Part shown: in pieces, positions 7,175 through 13,770 of the stretch
Layout: every line of letters starts with the position of its first letter
Position numbering within the stretch: position 1 is the stretch's first letter
Source: Mycobacteriaceae bacterium
GTDB taxonomy: Bacteria > Actinomycetota > Actinomycetes > Mycobacteriales > Mycobacteriaceae
NCBI GenBank assembly: GCA_019242135.1
Contig: JAFAWC010000466.1
Coordinates: forward strand, 1 to 19,753
DNA length: 19,753 bases
Direction: 5' to 3'
Translations under genes and position numbers: made by a program
The notes under the pieces: model-generated
Seen by the model: only the letters and a program-made list of their open reading frames with translations
Told to the model about the DNA's origin: nothing
The model's database searches: none

Positions 7175-7849
7175 TCAGCTGCTGCTGCGCCACCCCGCCA
7201 CGCCGACGACGATCATGCGCAACTGCTTGACCGCGACGCGCTTGATCTCCTCCTGCGCCGCGGAATCCTGCGCGTCCTCGATGGCTTCGGCGATGACGAT
7301 CATCGAATTCACGAACAGGCTTGCCAGAACGTTGAGATCTTCGGTGCTCCAGACGTTGAGGCCGGGAAACCGGGCCAGGTCGGTGGCCAGCTCGGAAGTG
7401 ATGAGCCGGATCTCGGTGCGGATGGCGTATCGCAGGACCGACACACCGCTGGAGCGTTCGCGCCCGATGAACCGCCAATGCTCGCGTTGCTGCGCGACGC
7501 TGCCAACCACGATCTCGACCGAGGACTCGATCACCCGGTTCGGGTCGAGCTTGTCCGCGCGCGCCGAGCGAAGCATGTCCCGCAGCACCCGGAACGACTC
7601 GTCGATCAACACGAGGCCAAGCGCCTCCATGGACTCGAAATGGCGATAGAACGCCGCGGGGACGATGCCGGCTTCCCGGGTCACCTCACGCAGGCTCAAG
7701 GCGCTGAAACTGCGGTCGTCGAGGAGCTTCAGCGCGGCCGCAACGATCGACCGGCGAGTGGCCTCTTTGCGCTCCTCACGAGACACCTTCACCCGGGACG
7801 CGGGCGAGCCCGACCGACGAGACCGTGAGCTGGGCGTACGAGTGTTCAC
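7175..7849 (-). CDS. TetR-family repressor, FabR/DesT-like
   Basis: A 224-residue regulator with a basic, flexible N-terminus (1-25), a TetR helix-turn-helix at about 48-70 (FSALSLREVTREAGIVPAAFYRHF) and an all-helical ligand-binding domain. The recognition region and the following FESMEALGLVLIDESFRVLR closely resemble E. coli FabR and Pseudomonas DesT, which sense acyl-CoA or acyl-ACP saturation and control unsaturated fatty acid genes. The context agrees: it is divergent from an oxidoreductase-desaturase pair, the DesT-DesCB layout. The start is a GTG and no Shine-Dalgarno is visible; a TATGAT -10 box ends 8 nt upstream, implying a leaderless mRNA. One operator-like palindrome covers its start codon, suggesting autorepression. 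The pump gene downstream on the same strand could also fall under its control. Confidence 0.88.
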   Translation of the reverse strand: MNTRTPSSRSRRSGSPASRVKVSREERKEATRRSIVAAALKLLDDRSFSALSLREVTREAGIVPAAFYRHFESMEALGLVLIDESFRVLRDMLRSARADKLDPNRVIESSVEIVVGSVAQQREHWRFIGRERSSGVSVLRYAIRTEIRLITSELATDLARFPGLNVWSTEDLNVLASLFVNSMIVIAEAIEDAQDSAAQEEIKRVAVKQLRMIVVGVAGWRSSS

Positions 7850-7850
7850 T
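7833..7850. promoter_or_regulatory. FabR/DesT-like operator 1, over the TetR start codon
   Basis: GGCGTACGAGTGTTCACT is an imperfect palindrome that agrees with the remembered E. coli FabR consensus AGCGTACANNTGTACGCT at 12 of 16 fixed positions when read on the minus strand. It is identical to operator 2 at 14 of 18 bases. It spans the GTG start and first five codons of the TetR gene. Its role is inferred from the match, the duplication and the position. Confidence 0.55.
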
Positions 7851-7857
7851 ATTGTGA

Positions 7858-7863
7858 ATCATA
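7858..7863 (-). promoter_or_regulatory. -10 box of the TetR gene
   Basis: TATGAT on the minus strand is a near-consensus -10 box, 8 nt before the GTG start. The predicted transcription start coincides with the start codon and lies at the edge of operator 1, so repressor binding would block its own promoter. Confidence 0.55.
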
Positions 7864-7883
7864 CCACAACCTGGCCTTTTTGA

Positions 7884-7913
7884 TTGACTAGCCGCACATT
7901 CGGCACGCATGGT
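7884..7913 (+). promoter_or_regulatory. Candidate promoter of the oxidoreductase-desaturase operon
   Basis: A good -35 box TTGACT (7884-7889) is followed after 18 bp by a weak -10 CATGGT (7908-7913), 6 nt before the ATG at 7920. The -10 overlaps the start of operator 2, so repressor and RNA polymerase would compete. No ribosome binding site precedes the ATG, consistent with a leaderless transcript. Confidence 0.4.
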
Positions 7914-7928
7914 GTACATATGTTCACT
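7911..7928. promoter_or_regulatory. FabR/DesT-like operator 2, over the oxidoreductase start codon
   Basis: GGTGTACATATGTTCACT is an imperfect 18-bp palindrome matching the FabR-type consensus at 12 of 16 fixed positions. It contains the ATG (7920-7922) of the oxidoreductase gene and overlaps its presumed -10 box. It shares 14 of 18 bases, in the same orientation, with operator 1 located 78 bp away. Confidence 0.6.
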
Positions 7929-8975
7929 CAAACTCTTACCAAGCGGGTGCTGGGCTCGGGCCTGGTGGACCTGCTGACCGGACCCCATGGCGTGGACCGC
8001 TACACCGAGCTGGTGACGCCGACGTGGTCGCTGGGCGATGCCCGGGCGAAGGTGGTGTCGGTCGAGCGCCGGACCCCGCGCAGTGTCACGTTGACGATGG
8101 CGCCGAACACGGCCTTCCGCGGCTTCAAATCGGGTCAACACATCAATCTGACGGTGGAGATCGACGGCCGCCGCCGCACCCGCTGTTACTCGCCCGCCAG
8201 CGCCGAGGGCGCGCCACTGATCGAGCTGACCGTCGGCCTGCACGACGGCGGCACGGTGTCGACGTACCTGTACCGCCGTGCCCGGCCGGGCTTGATCGTC
8301 GGTCTCGACAGCGTCGGCGGTGACTTCGTGCTGCCGAACCCGCGGCCGAGGAAGATCCTCTTCGTCTCGGGTGGCAGCGGAATCACCCCGGTGATGTCGA
8401 TGCTGCGCACGCTGCGGGCCGAGAACTTCGCCGGTGAGATCGCCGTCGTGCACTATGCGCGTTCCCCCGAAGAGGCGTGTTACCGCGACGAGCTGGCGGC
8501 AATGGCCGGCGTGCGGGTCCTGCACGGCTACACCCGATCGACACGACAGGGCGAGCTTCGTGGCCGCTTCGACGCCACTCACCTCGCCCTCGCAATGGCA
8601 TCACCCGAGGCGGTCTACGTGTGCGGACCACCGTCGCTGAGCGCCGCCGTGCAGGGACTCTGCGACAACGTCAAGGCCGAAAGCTTTGTGCCGCCCGTGT
8701 TCGACCTGCCTGCACATGCCTCGGGCGGCCGGGTGTCCTTCAGCGACAGCGGCATTCGAACCACCGACGACGGACGGCCGCTGCTTGAGCAGGCCGAGGA
8801 CGCCGGCCTGAAACCCGAAAGTGGATGCCGGATGGGCATCTGCCACAGCTGCACGCGCCGCAAGACCCGCGGTGCGGTCAAGAACCTGATCACCGGCGCG
8901 GTGTCGACATGCGACGAGGAGGACGTGCAGATCTGTGTCTCCGTCCCGGTCGGCGATGTCGAGCTCGCGCTGTGA
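7920..8975 (+). CDS. Ferredoxin-reductase-type oxidoreductase (FAD, NAD(P)H, [2Fe-2S]), desaturase electron donor (Rv3230c/DesC-like)
   Basis: A 351-residue three-domain electron-transfer protein. The FAD domain carries RCYSPAS (residues 88-94, the RxYS motif). The NAD(P)H domain carries VSGGSGITPVMSMLR (149-163) and VCGPP (234-238). The C-terminal plant-type ferredoxin domain carries Cys303, Cys308, Cys311 and, 27 residues on, Cys339 (QICVS). Cys331 is an extra cysteine in the loop. It passes electrons from NAD(P)H to the di-iron desaturase encoded next, as reported for the Rv3230c-DesA3 pair. The ATG at 7920 is preferred over a TTG at 7884 because the homologous part begins with MFTQTLTKRV and the promoter lies between the two. 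The stop is 24 bp before the preferred desaturase ATG. Confidence 0.93.
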   Translation: MFTQTLTKRVLGSGLVDLLTGPHGVDRYTELVTPTWSLGDARAKVVSVERRTPRSVTLTMAPNTAFRGFKSGQHINLTVEIDGRRRTRCYSPASAEGAPLIELTVGLHDGGTVSTYLYRRARPGLIVGLDSVGGDFVLPNPRPRKILFVSGGSGITPVMSMLRTLRAENFAGEIAVVHYARSPEEACYRDELAAMAGVRVLHGYTRSTRQGELRGRFDATHLALAMASPEAVYVCGPPSLSAAVQGLCDNVKAESFVPPVFDLPAHASGGRVSFSDSGIRTTDDGRPLLEQAEDAGLKPESGCRMGICHSCTRRKTRGAVKNLITGAVSTCDEEDVQICVSVPVGDVELAL

Positions 8976-8999
8976 CACCGAAAGGAAATGTCAACGCTT

Positions 9000-10130
9000 A
9001 TGTCTATGTCTATGTCGAACCACACCCTCACTCCCGCCCAAACCGAGGCGTTCGGCCGCGAGCTCGATGCGCTCAAGGAGCGTGTGGTGGCCGATTTGGG
9101 GGAGCGCGACGCGACCTACATCCGGCGCGTCATCAAGGCCCAGCGGGCACTTGAGCTCGGCGGCCGCGCGCTGCTGATGGCCGGTGCTCTGCCACCGGCA
9201 TGGCTCGCGGGCACGGCCATGCTCGCCCTGTCGAAAATCGTGGACAACATGGAGATCGGCCACAACGTGATGCACGGCCAGTACGACTGGATGGGCGATC
9301 CGTCGATCTCGTCCCGGGGCTTCGAATGGGACACCGCCTGCCCGGGCGACCAGTGGCGCCACTCGCACAACTACATGCATCACACCCACACCAACATCGT
9401 CGGGATGGACCGTGACATCGGCTACGGCATCCTGCGGATGAGCCCCGACCAGCGCTGGCGGCCGTATTTCATCGGCAACCCGGCGTACGCGTTCTTGCTG
9501 ATGATGCTGTTCCAGTACGGCGTTGCGCTGCACGAGCTGGAGACCGAGCGCATCCGCTCCGGCGAGATCACGCTCGCCGACAAACGCGACGTCCTCGAGG
9601 GCATCTGGCGCAAGACCCGCAGGCAGCTGCTGAAGGACTACGTTGCCTATCCGCTGTTGGCGGGTCCGTTCGCGCCGTTCGTCGCGGCCGGAAACCTGAC
9701 CGCCAACCTCACCCGCAACGTCTGGTCATTCATGATCATCTTCTGCGGACACTTCCCCGAAGACACGCGGGAATTCTCGGTCGAGGAGACCCGCAACGAA
9801 ACCCGCGGTCAGTGGTACCTGCGCCAAATGCTCGGCTCGGCGAACCTCGACGGCGGCAAGCTTTTTCATATCCTCAGTGGCAACCTGTCGTTTCAGATCG
9901 AGCATCATTTATTCCCCGACATCCCGGCGCACCGCCTCGGTGAGCTCTCGGCGGAAGTTCAGGACATCTGCCGGCGGTACGGAGTCCCCTACAACACCGG
10001 CCCGCTGCACCGCCAGTTCGGCACCGTCGTGCGTAAGATCGTCCGGCTCGCGCTGCCGCCCAAGCGGCGGATGGGCGAGCTGTTGCCGTTCGTGAAAGCG
10101 CCGGAAGGTGCCGTCGCCGCGGCCGGGTAA
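9000..10130 (+). CDS. Membrane fatty acyl desaturase, DesA3/DesB-like (probable acyl-CoA Delta9 desaturase)
   Basis: About 376 residues, an integral-membrane non-haem di-iron desaturase. The three histidine boxes are clear: GHNVMH (about 9259-9276), WRHSHNYMHHTHTN (about 9355-9396) and QIEHHLFPD (about 9895-9921). The arrangement matches the acyl-CoA desaturases DesA3 (Rv3229c) and Pseudomonas DesB, which insert a cis double bond into saturated acyl-CoA (for example stearoyl to oleoyl), using O2 and electrons from the upstream oxidoreductase. The start is ambiguous: ATGs lie at 8988, 9000, 9006 and 9012, the last three in an in-frame ATGTCT repeat. The AAAGGA at 8981-8986 is too close to 8988 (1 nt) and somewhat far from 9000 (13 nt); 9000 is preferred. 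A strong hairpin and a SigF-type promoter follow the stop. Confidence 0.93.
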   Translation: MSMSMSNHTLTPAQTEAFGRELDALKERVVADLGERDATYIRRVIKAQRALELGGRALLMAGALPPAWLAGTAMLALSKIVDNMEIGHNVMHGQYDWMGDPSISSRGFEWDTACPGDQWRHSHNYMHHTHTNIVGMDRDIGYGILRMSPDQRWRPYFIGNPAYAFLLMMLFQYGVALHELETERIRSGEITLADKRDVLEGIWRKTRRQLLKDYVAYPLLAGPFAPFVAAGNLTANLTRNVWSFMIIFCGHFPEDTREFSVEETRNETRGQWYLRQMLGSANLDGGKLFHILSGNLSFQIEHHLFPDIPAHRLGELSAEVQDICRRYGVPYNTGPLHRQFGTVVRKIVRLALPPKRRMGELLPFVKAPEGAVAAAG

Positions 10131-10131
10131 C

Positions 10132-10157
10132 GGTTTCCGGGCAGGGGAGCCCGGGTA
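10132..10157 (+). promoter_or_regulatory. SigF-type promoter
   Basis: GGTTT (10132-10136), a 16-bp spacer and GGGTA (10153-10157) match exactly the mycobacterial SigF promoter consensus GGTTT-N15-17-GGGTA. It would start transcription near 10164-10167 and give an approximately 40-nt leader for the small gene at 10208. The spacer holds a 6-bp inverted repeat (CCGGGC/GCCCGG), which may also act as the desaturase terminator. Confidence 0.72.
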
Positions 10158-10207
10158 GCCCGGGGCCAAGGCCGCCGCAACGACGCGCCGGCTGAAAGGG
10201 GAAAGAC

Positions 10208-10447
10208 ATGGCCAGTTCTGAAGACCACGCGCAAACGAGCGGTACGCCCGGCTCGCGCGACACCGGATCCGACCAGCCATCGGGCGGCCCGGTGGACCGG
10301 CCGTCTGGCGAATACCAAGGCGATGAGTCCGTGCCGCAGCACCGCGGCGAGGAGGAAGGCCGACTCGGAGGGACCGGTGAGCTGCCCCCGCAGGACACCG
10401 GGTCCGCGACGCCGCCATACGAAGGCAGGCAGACGAGCGCGAACTGA
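10208..10447 (+). CDS. Small hydrophilic, intrinsically disordered hypothetical protein (predicted SigF-dependent)
   Basis: A 79-residue protein made almost entirely of Gly, Ser, Pro, Glu, Asp, Gln and Thr, with hardly any hydrophobic residues (MASSEDHAQTSGTPGSRDTG...). It has no recognisable domain, signal peptide or membrane segment and is predicted to be disordered, like many small hydrophilic stress proteins. A good ribosome binding site (GAAAGGGGAAAG) precedes the ATG, and an exact SigF-type promoter lies about 50 bp upstream. Both support a real gene induced in stationary phase or by envelope/oxidative stress. The function is not known; a hydrophilin-like protective role is only a guess. 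The next gene appears to have its own promoter. Confidence 0.68.
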   Translation: MASSEDHAQTSGTPGSRDTGSDQPSGGPVDRPSGEYQGDESVPQHRGEEEGRLGGTGELPPQDTGSATPPYEGRQTSAN

Positions 10448-10496
10448 ACCGGCAGCGCGGGCAGACGGAGGCTTCGGAGGTGCGGGTCAGCTGGCG

Positions 10497-10502
10497 TACG
10501 AT
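10497..10502 (+). promoter_or_regulatory. Candidate -10 box of the AhpD/CMD-like gene (leaderless)
   Basis: TACGAT fits TANNNT and lies 8 nt before the ATG at 10511. A weak -35-like TTCGGA is 18 bp upstream. No Shine-Dalgarno is seen before the ATG, so a leaderless transcript is likely. Confidence 0.45.
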
Positions 10503-10510
10503 GCCGTGCT

Positions 10511-10993
10511 ATGAGCCGGATCGGAAACTACGCTGACGACGACCTGACCAGCTGGTTCGCCTCGTCTCCCGAACTTGGCGCTGCGATAGGCAATTTCAGC
10601 GACGCCGTCTATCACCGCAGTCGACTGCCGGTGCGGGTGCGCGAGATAGCACGAATGGCCATCGCGTTAGACAACGAGTGCGCGGTGTGCGAGAACACCC
10701 GCTTCGAGGGCGCACCGCAAGCCGGGGTCGACGAGCAGTTCTATGCGCATGTCGCCCAGTGGCGCAGCTGGCCCGGGTACAGCGACGAGGAGCGCATCGC
10801 CGCCGAGTTCGGCGAACGCTTCGCGTCCGACCACACCGGCCTGCGTGACGACGAAGAGTTCTGGGAGCGGTGCAAGCAACACTTCTCCGACGAGTTGCTC
10901 GCCGATTTGGCGCTGTCGTGTGCGCTGTGGATCGGCATGGGCCGGGTGTTGCGCACGCTGGACATCGGGCAGGCCTGCAAGATCACGGTGTGA
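10511..10993 (+). CDS. Carboxymuconolactone decarboxylase/AhpD-like family protein
   Basis: A 160-residue, all-helical cytoplasmic protein of the CMD/AhpD fold. The core motif is at residues 40-64 (PVRVREIARMAIALDNECAVCENTR), with the redox pair Cys57-x-x-Cys60 preceded by Glu56. In AhpD the pattern is ExxCxxCxxxH. Here the position of the last histidine is Arg64, so the proton-relay residue used in peroxidase activity is missing or replaced. It may be a thiol-dependent reductase for an alkyl hydroperoxide partner or a CMD homologue of other function. No ahpC gene is in the window. The crotonase gene starts 22 bp after its stop, so the two are probably co-transcribed. Confidence 0.85.
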   Translation: MSRIGNYADDDLTSWFASSPELGAAIGNFSDAVYHRSRLPVRVREIARMAIALDNECAVCENTRFEGAPQAGVDEQFYAHVAQWRSWPGYSDEERIAAEFGERFASDHTGLRDDEEFWERCKQHFSDELLADLALSCALWIGMGRVLRTLDIGQACKITV

Positions 10994-11015
10994 GCTGAAC
11001 TCGCGGGAGCCGCCA

Positions 11016-11906
11016 ATGAGCTACCAGACCATCCTGTATGCCACCGACGGCCCCATTGCCAGGATCACGCTGAACAGGCCCGAGCAACTGAACACCATCG
11101 TCGCGCCGATGCCCGACGAGGTGGAGAGCGCGGTGCACACCGCCGTGCGCGACGACGCGGTCAAGGTGATCATCCTGCGCGGGGCGGGGCGGGCGTTCTG
11201 TGCCGGCTACGACTTCGGCGGAGGATTCCGATACGGCGAGCTGCTAAGCACCGACGGGCGGTGGGACCCCGGCAAGGACATGATGCAGATGACGTCGTCG
11301 GCCACGTCGCCGCACCAGAAGTTCATGAGCATCTGGCGCTCGCCCAAGCCGGTGATCGCCCAGGTGCACGGCTGGTGCGTGGGAGGCGGCAGCGATTATG
11401 CGTTGTGCGCCGATTTGGTGATCGCAAGCGAAGACGCCCAGATCGGCACGCCGTACTCGCGGGTGTGGGGGGCATACCTGTCCAGCATGTGGACGTACCG
11501 CCTCGGCCTGACCCGCGCCAAGTACCACGCACTGACCGGCAAGCCACTGTCCGGAAGGGAAGCTGCCGACATCGGCCTGATCAACCGGGCCGTGCCGTTC
11601 GGACAACTTCAGGACGTGGTGCGCGCGCAAGCCGAGGAGTTGGCGTCACTTCCCATGGGCCAGCTCGCCGCGCAGAAGCTGATGGTCAATCAAGCCTACG
11701 AAAACATGGGCCTAGCATCGACACAGACGCTGGGCGCGGTGCTGGACGGGATCATGCGCAACATCCCCGAAGGCCGTGCCTTCGTCGAACACGCTGCGAC
11801 ACAGGGCGTTTCCGCGACAGTCGCGCGACGTGACGGCCCGTTCGGCGACTACAGTCAGGCGCCGGAGGCGCGCAAGCCCGACCCGAGCCACATCGTCGAG
11901 CCCTGA
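11016..11906 (+). CDS. Crotonase superfamily (enoyl-CoA hydratase/isomerase-like) protein
   Basis: A 296-residue protein with the crotonase fold. The two oxyanion-hole segments are clear: GAGRAFCAGYDF (about residues 56-67) and HGWCVGGGSDYALCADLVIASEDAQIGTP (about 119-147), so it should bind an acyl-CoA thioester. The two catalytic glutamates of classical enoyl-CoA hydratase are not conserved: the first position (GGGxE) is Asp and the second (GxPE) is Tyr. The reaction may therefore be isomerisation, hydrolysis or something else rather than simple hydration. The ATG at 11016 has GGGAGCCGCC in front. It follows the CMD-like gene by 22 bp and is terminated by a long hairpin. Substrate unknown. 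Confidence 0.88.
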   Translation: MSYQTILYATDGPIARITLNRPEQLNTIVAPMPDEVESAVHTAVRDDAVKVIILRGAGRAFCAGYDFGGGFRYGELLSTDGRWDPGKDMMQMTSSATSPHQKFMSIWRSPKPVIAQVHGWCVGGGSDYALCADLVIASEDAQIGTPYSRVWGAYLSSMWTYRLGLTRAKYHALTGKPLSGREAADIGLINRAVPFGQLQDVVRAQAEELASLPMGQLAAQKLMVNQAYENMGLASTQTLGAVLDGIMRNIPEGRAFVEHAATQGVSATVARRDGPFGDYSQAPEARKPDPSHIVEP

Positions 11907-11909
11907 TGA

Positions 11910-11971
11910 CGCCGAGCGTGCGTCCAGTGCGAAATAGTCGGTCGGATTTCGCACTGTGCGCACGTTCGGCG
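11910..11971. terminator. Long imperfect hairpin between convergent genes, likely bidirectional terminator
   Basis: Two 26-nt arms (11910-11935 and 11946-11971) are inverted repeats with 23 of 26 positions paired around a 10-nt loop. The hairpin fills the 75-bp gap between the crotonase stop and the flavin-reductase-like stop. The arms begin CGCCGA(G/A)CGTGCG and end CAGTGCGAAAT. A bidirectional terminator role is inferred from the position; the element may also be a dispersed mycobacterial repeat. Confidence 0.65.
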
Positions 11972-11981
11972 AGAAGGCGGC

Positions 11982-12482
11982 TCAGGCCTCGTGCCCCGGT
12001 GTGAGATCGCGCACGTCGGAGAACGTGACGAGCTCGTCGAAGCGCTCCGGGGCGTGGCCGGCAACCGGTTCAAGCAGAAAGCCGACGTGGTCGCCGAGGT
12101 CGAAGCGGTTGCGGATGCGCCCGGCGAACCAGCCGACGGCATCCGACAGGATCGGAATCCCGGCCGGCCCGACATGCCACGTGCAGCGGTCGAACTTATT
12201 CACCCGGTCCCCGGTCTCGCTGCCGAACAGGCGCGCCAAGTCGCGCCGCTGGCGCGGCAGAAGATGGACGGCCAGGTGCGTCGACCGCAGGGCAGCCCGG
12301 AACGTGTGGTTGTTCTTCGACAGCCCGGCAAGGAATCTGGGCGGCTCGATGCTGACCTGGCTGGCGAAACCCACCAGGCAGCCTGCCAGCTCGCCGCCCG
12401 CACGCGTGGTGACCACGAACATGGGGTAGTCGAGCAGTCCGACGAGCTGGTCGAACGGGGCGTGGTCTGAGTCGTCGGTCAT
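11982..12482 (-). CDS. Flavin reductase-like (FMN-binding split-barrel) protein
   Basis: A 166-residue protein of the flavin reductase-like domain family. The N-terminal half shows the pattern PMFVVTTRAGGELAGCLVGFASQVSIEPPRFLAGLSKNNHTFRAALRS, in which the CLVGFASQVS and PPRFLAGLSKNNHT segments normally form the FMN site. It then continues with HLAVHLLPRQRRDLARLFGS. It should reduce flavin with NAD(P)H, or use bound FMN, in the cytoplasm. It stands alone on the minus strand, divergent from the glycosyltransferase and convergent with the crotonase. The ATG start is preceded by GCAAGGGCG and a -10-like TAGGGT. No partner monooxygenase lies next to it, so the electron acceptor is unknown. Confidence 0.85.
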   Translation of the reverse strand: MTDDSDHAPFDQLVGLLDYPMFVVTTRAGGELAGCLVGFASQVSIEPPRFLAGLSKNNHTFRAALRSTHLAVHLLPRQRRDLARLFGSETGDRVNKFDRCTWHVGPAGIPILSDAVGWFAGRIRNRFDLGDHVGFLLEPVAGHAPERFDELVTFSDVRDLTPGHEA

Positions 12483-12491
12483 CGCCCTTGC

Positions 12492-12497
12492 ACCCTA
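12492..12497 (-). promoter_or_regulatory. Candidate -10 box of the flavin-reductase-like gene
   Basis: Minus-strand TAGGGT (TANNNT type) lies 9 nt before the ATG at 12482. An AAGGG between the two could serve as a short ribosome binding site. No -35 box was recognised in the 96-bp divergent region shared with the glycosyltransferase gene. Confidence 0.3.
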
Positions 12498-12578
12498 CGG
12501 GTCGACGTCGCGCTGTTCACCGCGTGTTCAAGGACATGTCGACGGCCCGTGGTGGTCCACACACGCAAGACGTTTCTG

Positions 12579-13718
12579 ATGAGCCGGATGCGAGTGGTTC
12601 AGGTGGCCAACTTCTACGGGCCACGGTCGGGCGGGCTGCGCACGGCCGTCGACCGACTTGGCGCCGAGTACTTCGCCGCAGGCCACGACGTCTTCCTCAT
12701 CGTTCCCGGGCAGGCCGCGTCGCGCACCGTGCTGCCCAGCGGCGTGATCCGGATCTCGGTACCGGCCAGACAAATTCCGTTCACCGGCGGTTACCGCGCA
12801 GTTCCGCCGGGACCGGTGAAGCGCATCGTCGCATCGCTGGCCCCCGACGCGCTCGAGGTCTCCGACCGGCTGACACTGCGCTCGCTAGGCCGCTGGGGCC
12901 GCGAACACGACGCCGCCACGGTGATGATCTCCCACGAGCGTCTCGACCGGCTCGCGGGTCTGGTGCTGCCGCCCGGATGGGCAAGGCGGCTAGCGGATTT
13001 CGCGAACAGGCGCACCGCGTCGAACTATGACATGGTGGTGTGTACCACCGACTTCGCGCGCCAGGAGTTCGACCGGATCAACGCCTCGAATGTCGCCACC
13101 GTGCCGTTGGGTGTCGACCTCGAGACGTTCCATCCGCGCCACCGCTCATTGCAGGTGCGGCGACACTGGGCGGCGCCGGGCCAGACGCTGCTGGTGCACT
13201 GCGGCCGCCTGTCGGTGGAGAAACGAGTCGATCGAAGCATTGATGCGCTTGCCGCGCTCTGCGATGCGGGCGTTGACGCGCGCCTGCTGATCGTGGGGGA
13301 GGGCCCGCTGCGCCGCAAGCTGGAGCGGCAGGCGGGCCGGCTGCCGGTCAGTTTCACCGGATTCGTGGACAACCGCAGCGAGGTCGCGACACTGCTGGCG
13401 TCGGCCGACGTGGCGCTGGCGCCCGGCCCGCACGAGACGTTCGGGCTGGCCGCGCTGGAGGCCCTCGCGTGCGGAACGCCCGCCGTGGTGTCGCGCACAT
13501 CCGCGCTCTGCGAGATCGTCACCTGCGACAGCGGCGCGCACGCGGCAAACGACCCCAGCTCGATCGCGCGGGCGGTGGTCGACGTCATCGGCCGGCCGCT
13601 GCGCCGGCGCCGTCGAGGCGCCCGCCGCCGAGCAGAACAGTTCACCTGGTCGCGCGCCGCGGACGGGATGCTCAGCATCTTGTCACCGCCGGCCCATCCC
13701 CCCGCGGCCAACGAATAA
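12579..13718 (+). CDS. GT4-family glycosyltransferase (GT-B fold)
   Basis: About 379 residues with two Rossmann domains. The N-terminal acceptor domain starts MRVVQVANFYGPRSGGLRTAV, the glycine-rich loop typical of GT4 enzymes. The C-terminal donor domain includes LLVHCGRLSVEKRVDRSIDALAAL, LLIVGEGPLRRKLE and the EX7E motif HETFGLAALEAL (at about 13430-13465), which binds a nucleotide- or phospho-activated sugar. Related mycobacterial enzymes mannosylate phosphatidylinositol or other glycolipids (PimB/MgtA type), so a mannosyl or glucosyl transfer to an envelope lipid at the inner face of the membrane is plausible. The start could be ATG 12579 or ATG 12588; an upstream GTG at 12549 is less likely. 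The C-terminus is arginine- and proline-rich. Donor and acceptor are unknown. Confidence 0.9.
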   Translation: MSRMRVVQVANFYGPRSGGLRTAVDRLGAEYFAAGHDVFLIVPGQAASRTVLPSGVIRISVPARQIPFTGGYRAVPPGPVKRIVASLAPDALEVSDRLTLRSLGRWGREHDAATVMISHERLDRLAGLVLPPGWARRLADFANRRTASNYDMVVCTTDFARQEFDRINASNVATVPLGVDLETFHPRHRSLQVRRHWAAPGQTLLVHCGRLSVEKRVDRSIDALAALCDAGVDARLLIVGEGPLRRKLERQAGRLPVSFTGFVDNRSEVATLLASADVALAPGPHETFGLAALEALACGTPAVVSRTSALCEIVTCDSGAHAANDPSSIARAVVDVIGRPLRRRRRGARRRAEQFTWSRAADGMLSILSPPAHPPAANE

Positions 13719-13730
13719 CCGCGTGCCGAC

Positions 13731-13747
13731 CGCCGACTGCGTCGGCG
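13731..13747 (+). terminator. Hairpin after the glycosyltransferase gene
   Basis: CGCCGAC-TGC-GTCGGCG is a 7-bp perfect stem beginning 12 bp after the glycosyltransferase stop. It lies before the presumed promoter of the glnA3 cluster and probably ends the upstream transcript. Confidence 0.45.
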
Positions 13748-13764
13748 TGGGGTGGGAATATTCG

Positions 13765-13770
13765 TAAAAT
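13765..13770 (+). promoter_or_regulatory. Candidate -10 box of the glnA3 cluster
   Basis: TAAAAT, in the most AT-rich stretch of the gap (AATATTCGTAAAAT), is a good SigA-type -10 and would give a leader of about 50 nt. No clear -35 was found at 16-18 bp upstream. Confidence 0.45.

Noticed and set aside
7845..7858. TTCAC-TATT-GTGAA palindrome as the main TetR operator
   Set aside because: It overlaps operator 1, but no second copy exists at the divergent gene; the 18-bp sites at 7833-7850 and 7911-7928 explain both promoters better.
7884..7919. TTG start 12 codons upstream of the oxidoreductase ATG
   Set aside because: It coincides with the -35 box, and the added residues do not resemble the family.
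10137..10154. CCGGGC/GCCCGG hairpin as a plain terminator of the desaturase gene
   Set aside because: It lies wholly inside the 16-bp spacer and -10 edge of an exact SigF promoter, so it was not listed separately; a dual role is possible.
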